Below, piece after piece: positions 42,769 through 51,105 of a stretch of 64,000 nt of DNA (the stretch's first letter is position 1; each line of letters starts with the position of its first letter). The position numbers and the translations under genes are program-made. The stretch comes from Salvia splendens. Taxonomy: Eukaryota > Streptophyta > Magnoliopsida > Lamiales > Lamiaceae. Location: contig NC_056050.1 in NCBI RefSeq assembly GCF_004379255.2, positions 12,275,410 through 12,339,409 of the forward strand, given 5' to 3'. Under the pieces are notes generated by a model, which was not told the origin of the DNA, ran no database searches, and saw only the letters and a program-made list of their open reading frames with translations.

Positions 42769-43057
42769 GGGAGATGGTCAAAATAAAAATGCATTTAAAT
42801 CCAGAAATGCAGCCCAAATCTTGGCCCTAGGATTAGATGATATAATTGTCAATAATTAACCAAAAATACGGAAGGTTATAATTAAGCAATTTTAGGTCAT
42901 ATTATAATATTTGGGTTTAATGTCATGCTAAGATCATTTTAGGTCATGCTTTGTTAGCATGACCTAAAAATTAACTAACTATGACCTAAAAGTGCCCTAC
43001 GTATGATATTGTTTTGCGTTTCTATATTTAAATCTAGTTTTGCATAGATCAAAACCC
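42769..43057 (-). mobile_element. TA-flanked MITE family T1, 289 bp
   Basis: Same sequence as 30700-30989 in reverse orientation (GGGAGATGGTCAAAAT at left, GATCAAAACCC at right), again with (TA)n on both sides. Confidence 0.85.
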
Positions 43058-43079
43058 TATATATATATATATATATATA

Positions 43080-43783
43080 GGGTTGTGATCAATTGAGATT
43101 TTTTAGCCTAATTGAGAATTGAGATGCATTATAAGCCACTCATTTTTATTAAATGAGTGGTCCAGAATTTGCCACATGGAAAATATTTTTACATTAATTA
43201 ATTGTGAAAGGGCATATTTGTAATTTCATCATATATTTTATTTAATAAATATTTTTTTTATTTTTTTTAAAAAAACTATTTTTTTTCGATTTTTTATTTT
43301 TTTATTTATTTTATTTTTTTATTTTTTTTATTTTTTGTCAACTACATATACAATTCATGTCAACTACACACATGTAATGTCAACTACATATACAATTCAT
43401 GTCAACTACACACATATAATGTCAACTACATATACAATTCATGTCAACTACACATATATAATGTCAATTATAAGCTGTTGACATTTGATGTGCAGAGCTA
43501 TTGACATTTGATGTGCAGACTACACATCGTAGTTGACATAATGTCTCAGTAGTTGACATCGCGCTAAAATTTAAAAAAAATTAAAAAAAATAAAAAAAAT
43601 TAAATTTTTTTTAGTTGTTGACATTTTAATACGAGTTGTTGACATTTGATATTCTGGCTATTGAAATGAAATGACGATAATACCCCTTAGTTGACATAAT
43701 CTACTTGCAGTTGACATTTCAAAATGAGTGGCTGAAAATGCATCTCAATTCTCAATTAAGCTAAAAAATCTCAACCTAACAAG

Positions 43784-43787
<4 letters not shown>
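43080..43787. mobile_element. TA-flanked TIR element T2, 708 bp
   Basis: The TIRs are about 55 bp: GGGTTGTGATCAATTGAG ... AATTGAGAATTGAGATGCA at the left, inverse at the right ending ACAAGACCC. Between them is a cluster of GTCAACTACA repeats about 20 bp apart (43336-43470), then inverse TTGACAT motifs. (TA)n lies on both sides. No ORF. Confidence 0.8.
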
Positions 43788-43821
<34 letters not shown>

Positions 43822-43823
<2 letters not shown>

Positions 43824-44101
43824 TGTGTGTTAAGGTCCTTCGCAGCTTTTCAGTCCAAGCTTCTTTTTAATCACAACCTTTTTTTTTAATCACAACCCTT
43901 GGATGCTTGAATTTGATGGTTGTGATGATCTGCATTATTACACTATAATGGTGCATTATTAGTCGGTGTGCATTATTCAACTAAAAATCTGCATTATTAA
44001 ATGACACGTGACATCAATCTAACCGTCGGATGACAAAATCGTGGGGCTGAGATTAAAAAGAACAATAGAATAAAAGATACAAAAAGGAAATGAATACATC
44101 C

Positions 44102-44102
<1 letters not shown>
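43822..44102. mobile_element. TA-flanked element T3, about 280 bp
   Basis: TTCTTTTTAATCACAACC (about 43859) pairs with GAGATTAAAAAGAA (about 44049). Repeated TGCATTATTA motifs are present. (TA)n lies on both sides. The ends are less clear than in T1 and T2. Confidence 0.55.
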
Positions 44103-44150
<48 letters not shown>

Positions 44151-44353
44151 GAGAGTGATCAAAGTATAACTAATATTAAGTGTATAACTAGAGAACAAAT
44201 CTCTGCCACATGTTATCTTAATCTAATGATTAATAAAAGTATACATTATTAGTTAATAAAAATAGCATAGGGGTATTTTTGGAAATAAACTTATATTGAC
44301 AGTTTATTTGCAGCTTCAGCTGCGACGGCGGTGGCCGTATCTCCCCAAGCTAA

Positions 44354-44785
44354 AATCTCTTCGCTTCCACGGTGGCGGCGAAGGCATGCGAGCAGCTGTT
44401 CGAGAAGGTGGTGACGCCGAGCGACGTGGGGAAACTGAACCAGCTTGTGATACAAAAACAGCACGCGGAGAAACACTTCCCTTTCCAAAACGGTAACAGT
44501 AGTAGTAAAGGAGTGTTGCTGAATTTGGAAGATGGGAATGGGAAAGTGTGGAGATTCCGGTATTCATATTGGAATAGTAGCCAGAGCTATGTGCTGATGA
44601 AGGGGTGGAGCCGGTTCGTGAAGGATAAGGAGCTGCGGGTAGGGGATGTGGTGAGTTTTGAGCGGTCGACAGGGTCGGATAAGCAGATGTACATTGATTG
44701 GAAAGTGAGGGGCGGTTCGAACCGGGTTCAGATGGTGAGGCTGTTTGGGGTGAATATATTTGAGTGCGGTAGTGGAAGAGGATGA
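44354..44785 (+). pseudogene. RAV-type B3 domain, complete and open, without start or AP2 domain
   Basis: The open frame has the whole DNA-binding B3 domain of RAV/TEM transcription factors: [66 protein letters not shown] and [17 protein letters not shown], ending [14 protein letters not shown]. Family proteins bind CACCTG-like sites and repress flowering and growth genes. Here the AP2 domain and the RAV start are absent; the frame opens at 44354 with no ATG before the domain and ends at TGA 44783-44785. There is no internal stop. GC-rich relative to E4's ends, consistent with a captured exon. It could make a B3-only protein if fused to another start. Confidence 0.8.
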
Positions 44786-44999
44786 GGGAGAGGAAGAGGG
44801 AGATGGAGATTATGGGGTTGGATTGTGCCAAGAAACAAAGGATTATTAATGTTTTGTAACAATTAGTGTCGAATCAATGTGGTTGGGAAAGGGATTCAGA
44901 TGGGGATGTTAATTGCAACTTGCAATTGTACAGTAATATAGACAAAAAGAAAAAGGAAGACCAGCTCTACCTTTTTAGGTTTTGATCAAATGGGAATAC

Positions 45000-45780
45000 A
45001 ATTACAAACAACTGTCATTTTTACTCCTCATCACTCTAACCTTGGAACACATCACTCTAACCATGTACTTATTTCACTGATGTTAACAAAATAGATCACT
45101 ATAAGAAAATATCAAAGAGACTTCACTCTAGCCTTGGAACACATCACTCTAACCATGTACTTACTTCACTGATGTTAACAAAATAGATCACTATAAGAAA
45201 ATATCAAAGAGACTTCACTCTAACCTTGGAACACATCACTCTAACCATGTATTTACTTCACTGACGTGAACAAAATAGATCATTATACGCATATATCACA
45301 GAAACATCACTTAATCGTGGATCACATCACTCTAAGCATGTTTTTACTTCACTGATATGAAGAAAATAGATCACTATACGCATATATCACATAGACATCA
45401 CTTAACCGTGGAACACATCACTCTAAGCATGTTTTTACTTCACTGATGTGAACAAAATAGATCATTATAAGGAAATATCACAGAAACATCACTCTAAGCA
45501 TGTTTTTTCTTATAGTGATCTATTTTGTTTACATCAGTGAAGTAAGTACATGCTTAGAGTGATGTGTTCCAAGGCTAGAGTGAAGTATCTGTGATATTTT
45601 CTTATAGTGATCTATTTTGTTAACATCAGTGAAGTAAGTACATGCTTAGAGTGATGTGTTCCAAGGTTAGAGTGAAGTCTCTATGATATTTTCTTATAGT
45701 GATCTATTTTGTTCACATTAGTGAAGTAAATTCATGCTTAGAGTGATGTGTTCCAAGGTTAGAGTGAAGTCTCAGTAAAA
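45000..45780. repeat. Core-motif arrays in inverted orientation (long palindrome)
   Basis: 45000-45505 holds about five units of a 92-97 bp monomer in minus orientation (CACATCACTCTAACCATGTA). From about 45508 the same monomer runs in plus orientation (AGTGATCTATTTTGT ... AGAGTGATGTGTTCCAAGG) for about three units. The two arms could fold on each other. Confidence 0.85.
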
Positions 45781-46126
45781 ACAATAGAAAACGAAACATT
45801 AGCAATGAAATTCCTTAAACCGGAGGCAGAAGCCGTCATATACATTCCATCATCATATTCATATCCCACTTGCGAAAACGATGTGCCTTGTTGCATTTTA
45901 CCACCGAACAGCTGTTGCACATGTCGTTATACAATTCCAGCCAATCCAAATTATTAAGAAAAGTATTATTTATATAATTTATTTTCCGAAAGATATTTAA
46001 CAATGCAGACATCATCCTCGTCTCGACAAAACACTATGTACTTATCTTTTTAAAATCCCAAGGCTTCATCATATTTATATATTTAAGCTCCCTATTTCAT
46101 TTAATCCAAACTTATTTTCTCAGAAA

Positions 46127-46435
46127 ATGACGACAGCCTCAAACACATCATCACGCATGCTGGAGCTGATCCGCCAGCACCTCCTCAAAGATGCGGATTC
46201 GTTCTTCGACAACGTGACTACACTCTGTTTCTCAGAAATCGAGTGTCCTTTATCCGGGTTAGATCTCAAATCTCCGGTTGCCCAGGATGATTTGCAGATA
46301 ATTAAGGAGTCGGAGTCGGTGAAAGGCGAAGTGGAATACAGTGCGGTGAGGCGGTACAAGGGAGTGAGGAGGAGGCCGTAGGGGAAGTATGTGGCGGAGT
46401 TAAGGGATCCGACGAGGAAAGATAGATAAATAGAA
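46127..46435 (+). pseudogene. AP2/ERF transcription factor 5' fragment in E4
   Basis: ATG at 46127 (MTTASNTSSRMLELIRQHLL), then DDLQIIKESESVKGEVEYSA and the start of the AP2 domain, RRYKGVRRRP-stop-GKYVAELRDPTRKD. The invariant Trp after RRRP has become TAG (46379-46381). Sequence identity to the family ends at DR, where a stop and E4 L-end sequence follow, so only the first third of the DNA-binding domain was taken. The first half includes an upstream, 5'UTR-like stretch. Group-level assignment within ERFs is not attempted. Confidence 0.8.
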
Positions 46436-46627
46436 AAAATACATTGTGTGTGAAGTGACCATTATACCCCCGCCATGTTATAGTGAAGTGAATTTGTGAT
46501 AAGAGTGAACTGATTCTCCTTTAAATTCAAAAATCACATGTATTAATACTAGCCCTTGATTTTTTTGATCTTGTGGCTGTGATTTGTTCTCTAGTTATGT
46601 ACTTAATGGGCACTTGCCCTAGATCAC

Positions 46628-46690
<63 letters not shown>

Positions 46691-46691
<1 letters not shown>

Positions 46692-47253
46692 CCACACATC
46701 TTAATACTCCAAATTAATCTTGTGGCTTAGCTATTTTTACATGTTTTAAATAAAAAGTAATTAACAAGGGCATTTTTGGAAACCATATTCAACTCCAACC
46801 GTCTCCTTCAAATTTCCAACTCCAATTTCAGAAAAAATGGGACTTCTATTCACACTCCTTTTCCGCTTCCCTCTCTTCCTCCTCTCCCCAGCCTCCGCCG
46901 CCGAGCTCAACATCACCCGCCGTGCCCTCGTCGGCGCCGCCAATTGCAACATTTTCTGCAGTAAATGGGTGTACGATGCCTCCTACCCACTCTACGACTT
47001 CTCCTCCTGCCCCTTCATCGACGACCAGTTCAATTGCCTCAAATACCGCAGTCCTGATCGAAATTACCTCAAGTACCGGTGGCCGCCTTTCTCCTGCAAC
47101 CTTGCTAGGTAATCAATTGATTCAATTTCATCTGATCATCGCTTCTGGCGAAGCAGCGGCAGGAGGGCGGAGGTGGCAGAAGAAGCCATGGATGAACCAC
47201 GGAAGCTTCTGCGGTCCCAGCGATCGCCTCGTGAATCCAATGGATGAGCATCC
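46691..47253 (+). mobile_element. E5: TA-flanked element, outer left end missing
   Basis: Starts directly after a 60-bp (TA)n tract with GCCACACATCTTAATA, the inner part of an S end; the outer 55 bp are lost. The module AGGGCATTTTTGGAAACC then leads into a captured TBL exon. A second piece, minus strand from about 47190 (MASSATSALLPLLRQKR), looks like an organelle-targeting N-terminus. The copia element at 47254 cuts it off, so no right end is seen. Confidence 0.5.
46837..47112 (+). pseudogene. TRICHOME BIREFRINGENCE-LIKE (TBL) first-exon fragment in E5
   Basis: ATG at 46837 starts a hydrophobic signal-anchor (MGLLFTLLFRFPLFLLSPAS). The cysteine-rich PMR5N domain follows: NCNIFCSKWVYDASYPLYDF, CPFIDDQFNCLKY and DRNYLKYRWPPFSCNLAR. 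TBL proteins are Golgi polysaccharide O-acetyltransferases. The exon ends CTAG|GTAATC, matching the usual first splice site after this domain. The catalytic GDS and DxxH parts are absent. It was taken as genomic DNA with its 5' end. Confidence 0.85.
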
Positions 47254-47720
47254 TGTTAGTGATGTGAGGTTGAAAATGATGGATGGCAGTTAAAGTGGTT
47301 AAAGCAGTTAACCAAGATTCAAGAATCAGTTGTGGGAGTTGTTATCTTCTCTCGGTGGATATAAAAGCTTAAGATCAGCCATAGTGAAGATTATTATTCA
47401 TCTTAACACTAGAAGTGGAAGTCGAGTTTTCTTCCATGACACACACACACACAATCTCAGCATAGTTCAAGATAGAGCACAGATAGATGCAGATAGATCT
47501 TGAGTGTATGTTGTAGCGAGCTCGTTTCTGTGATTGTATTCGAGTGAAGAAAGAGTGTTGTACGTGATCATTCAATAAAGCTATTCCCTTTCTCCCGTGG
47601 ACGTAGGCCTATCAAGGCTGAACCACGTAAATTCTTTGAGTTCTTGTAACTTTTTCTTATTCAACTAAGTGCTGCAATTGTTCTTGAGTATTCTGATCGA
47701 CGCCAATAGATAAATTCACA
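47254..47720 (+). repeat. 5' LTR of the copia element
   Basis: 467 bp, TGTTAGTGATG ... AAATTCACA. TATA box TATAAAAG at 47360-47367 and polyadenylation signal AATAAA at 47574-47579. Confidence 0.75.
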
Positions 47721-47835
47721 AATTGGCGCCGTCTGTGGGAAGAGCGATTGGCTTAAAAGAGTCTCAAGGTTTCGGAGAGCAAGAACTCAATATCTTGAAG
47801 ATAGCTCAGTTGCTGCACATCATCCATTTGATAAA

Positions 47836-48691
47836 ATGTCAACAGCCAAGTTTGATCTTGAAAAGTTTACCGGGAAGAATGATTTTGGGCTATGGAGGCT
47901 CGAAATGAAAGCTTTGCTCATACAACAGGGGTTGTGGGAGGTCTTGAAGAAAGATAAGATCAGTGAAGATGAGAATGCTGATCCCAAGCATCAGGATCTT
48001 CAAGATAGAGCCTATTCGACCCTGATCCTCAGTCTGAACGATCGCGTGTTGAGAGAAATTTCTAAGGAGGAGACTGCAACAGTTGTATGGAAGAAACTTT
48101 AGTCATTGTACATGACCAAGTCCCTCACCAACAGGCTCCTGTTGAAACAAAGGTTGTTCACATTCTGATTCACCGAGTCAAGAAGTCATTGGGGAGCAAC
48201 TTGAAGAGTTTGCAAAGTGTGTAGATGACTTGGAGAACATAGATGAGGATATCAAGGATGAAGACAAGGCTCTAATGCTTCTTAACTCTCTACCTAAGAG
48301 TTTTGAGCAATTCAAGGATGCCATCCTTCTTGGAAGAGACTCCAAGGTCACTTATGAGGAAGTACATTCTGCTCTTATGATGAAGGAGTTCCAGAAGGCT
48401 ACTTTAAAGTCCATTGATCCTGCATCAGAAAGTCTAAATGTGAAGGAAGACTTCAAAAGATCTGGGAAGAAGAAATTCCAGAAGAAGAATAAGCCATGGA
48501 AAGAAAAGGCTAGGGAGGAGAAAGAATCAAGATCTTGTCATTACTGCAAGAAACCTGGACATCTCAAGAAAAACTGCTTTGCATTTAAAAGGAAGCAGCA
48601 GGAGCAATTGACTACACAAAATACAGCAGATGTGGTGGAAGAAGTTCAAGCTGCAGAGGCATTAAACATTGCTGATGCAGTTTTCACATGA
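47836..48691 (+). pseudogene. Copia gag, broken
   Basis: MSTAKFDLEKFTGKNDFGLW starts the gag domain. A stop at 48100-48102 (after VVWKKL) and a short frame-disrupted gap follow, then a second open block from about 48230 (MENIDEDIKDEDKALMLLNS). The block ends with the CCHC zinc knuckle CHYCKKPGHLKKNC and AVFT-stop at 48691. Gag would coat the element RNA. Position and motifs are typical of the Tnt1-like copia group. Confidence 0.85.
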
Positions 48692-49700
48692 GTTCTCATA
48701 TTGAATGGTTTTAAGATTTGAAGGAATCAGATGGTGTGGTACATCTGGGAAATGATCAGGAATGCAGAGTGGTTGGTGTTGGCAATGTCAGACTAAAAAT
48801 GGCAGATGGATCCATTAGAGTTCTCTCTGAAGTTAGATACATTCCTCACATCAAAAGGAATTTGATATCCCTGGGAGTGCTTGACAAAAAGGGGTGCTCT
48901 TTTGAATCATCAAATGGACAGATGAGGGTGATCAAGAACAAAAAGGTGGTCATCACTGCAGTGAGGAAAAGAAGCCTATATTACCTACAAGCTCAAGTAG
49001 TGAGTGGTGAGATCAATGCAGTAAGCAAGATTGATCTTGATCTTTGGCATCTCAGGCTGGGACATGTATCAGAAGCCAGCCTGAGAATTCTTGCCAAGAA
49101 AGGTGTCATACATGCTGAAGGATCTGCGGGTTTGAAGGCTTGTGAGGAATATGTATTGGGAAAAAGCAAGAAGCAACCTTATGGGACAGGCAAGCATACA
49201 TCAGAGAGACCTTTGGACTATACACACAGTGATATATGGGGCCCCTCACCAGTTCCAACAATTGGTGGATGCAGGTACTTCTTGACATTTATTGATGACT
49301 TATCTCGAAGAATGTGGATTTATATCATGAAGGAGAAGTAAGAAACTTTTGATAGATTTATAGAATGGTGTACTAAGGTGGAGGTTGAGAAGGGAACACC
49401 ATTGAGATGTCTTAGGACAGATAATGGATTGGAATTTCTTTCATATGAATTTGATAATTTCTGCAAGTGAAAGGAATCAAGAGGCATAGAACGGTGCCAA
49501 ATAACCCTCAAAAAAATGAAGTAGCTGAAAGAGCCAACCGCACCATACTTGAGAGGGTCAGATGCATGCTGTCAGGTTCTGGGATGGAGAAGAGATTTTG
49601 GGGGGAAGCTGCTGCAACTGCAGTATTCTTGTTGAATAAATGCCCATCCTCAGCCATCAACATGGACACACCATATTTTAGCTGGTATGGTTCTCATGGT

Positions 49701-50859
49701 TGATAAGACTCATTTCATGCATCGGTTTAAGAGTTAAATGTGCAGAAATATCACTTAACCAAGGCAGCAAGGCCGAACTGATCAAGCAAGTACAAAAGGC
49801 GATAAAAGGCCAAGAATCGGGGGGAGTTGATCAAAGGGGAGCGATCAAGCAGTTAGGTGGGGACCGCTGGCTTCTAGAAGAAGAACACGTGAGGAAATGA
49901 GCTGGATATAGCGCACCATTCTGTTATCAAGGACGACGTTCTAGAATGGGACACGTGCTGGAATATGAGACGCAAGGACGGAGCTGAGTCACGAATTTGT
50001 TACCAAAAAGCATCGTCATTCTAGAAGAACAGCACTTAGCAATCAATGAGTCGCTCACTCTCAGAATGAGCGAATATTCCCTGTCAAGATCGTTATCCAG
50101 CTGGCGGCCGAATCGAGTTTATAAATAGAGGGTGTGCCACCACAAGAAGACATCCAAGACTTTACTTTCCGTATAGTTTAGCTTAGCTTAGTTATTTAGC
50201 GTAGTTCAGCTCTCTAGCTTAGTTTAGTTCAGCTCTCTAGCTTAGTTTAGTTAAGTTCTCTAGCTTAGTTAGATAGGTTAGTTTAAAGGGCGACCGAAAG
50301 GGAGCGCTGTAGAATACTCATTTCTGTTAGCGTTATCTTAAGTTTCCCGCTGAGATTCTTCTCAGATTTTACCGCTTTCTTAGATTCCAAAGTGTTAGCT
50401 TAGTTTAAATTTCACGTTGTACTCAGCTTTTAGTTTAATCAAAGTTATTTTCGCTTTTAATCCGCGCATTTACTTTTTTGTTATTACCTGTAATTCACTT
50501 GATCCAGTAGTTAAATTTCCATTGATCAAGCTAGCTAGTTTAATTATGTCTAGATTAAAACCAGTAGTTAAAAACTCCCAAGTTAAAGCGTGGCAGCAGC
50601 TAACCACCCTGTTCACTACTCACACACTCGACACACCAACTTCTCTGTGAGATCGACCCCGAACTTGCCGCTTTACTGTTAAAGTTGTGCAAAATTGAAA
50701 GTTATAAATTACTTTGGCAAGGCGGAAAGGGCGAGAGTTAGATTGCATTGATTAAGTGGCAATGACATTTACTAACGGATCTAATCGGTTCGGTTATCAT
50801 TCCATATAACTTGATCCGCATTCTATTCGTGTTTTCGACCTCTTTCCAAGCCCCTTCCA
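49701..50859 (+). repeat. 5' LTR of Athila element
   Basis: 1,159 bp. TATA box TATAAATAG at 50120-50128. Near 50170-50290 a unit of the type TCTCTAGCTTAGTTTAGTT is repeated three to four times; the 3' LTR has one unit fewer. Against the 3' LTR it lacks about 40 bp near its start. Confidence 0.95.
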
Positions 50860-50862
50860 AAA

Positions 50863-50880
50863 TGGCGCCGTTGCCGAGGA
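50863..50880 (+). promoter_or_regulatory. Primer binding site (tRNA-Asp)
   Basis: TGGCGCCGTTGCCGAGGA lies 3 bases after the LTR and matches the complement of the plant tRNA-Asp 3' end, with one apparent mismatch. Confidence 0.85.
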
Positions 50881-51105
50881 AGCATGGTGTTACTTTATGT
50901 TTGTGCGTAGTGCGTAGGTGTATATAATTTTATTTCTCATTTTTTTGTTTTTCCTGCTGTTGATGAGAAGGTACCACGAAGGCGATTACTGGAATCATCA
51001 ACTGACACTCAGTGGAGAGTCCAGGAAGCCGGCGTTGTCATCACTCGTCGCATAGAAGCAGCAGCAGCCACCAAGCAGAAAACACAACCACCACCACCAG
51101 AACGA

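Larger units (their letters stand above)
44150..46630 (+). mobile_element. E4: TA-flanked TIR element carrying B3 and AP2/ERF pieces
   Basis: S end at left (GGAGAGTGATCAAAGTATAA ... TAGAGAACAAATCTC), the module GGGGTATTTTTGGAAATA, then a B3-domain ORF. Inverted core-motif arrays and the 5' end of an ERF gene follow. The L end (GACCATTATACCCCCGCC ... GCCCTAGATCACTAC) closes the element at the right, abutting (TA)n. The structure parallels E1 and E3. Confidence 0.7.

Noticed and set aside
29330..45780. CRISPR array
   Set aside because: Repeats are contiguous tandem monomers without unique spacers, in a plant genome.
46922..47293. 123-codon plus-strand ORF overlapping the TBL exon and the copia LTR start
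   Set aside because: Out of frame with the PMR5N domain and crosses an element boundary; chance ORF.
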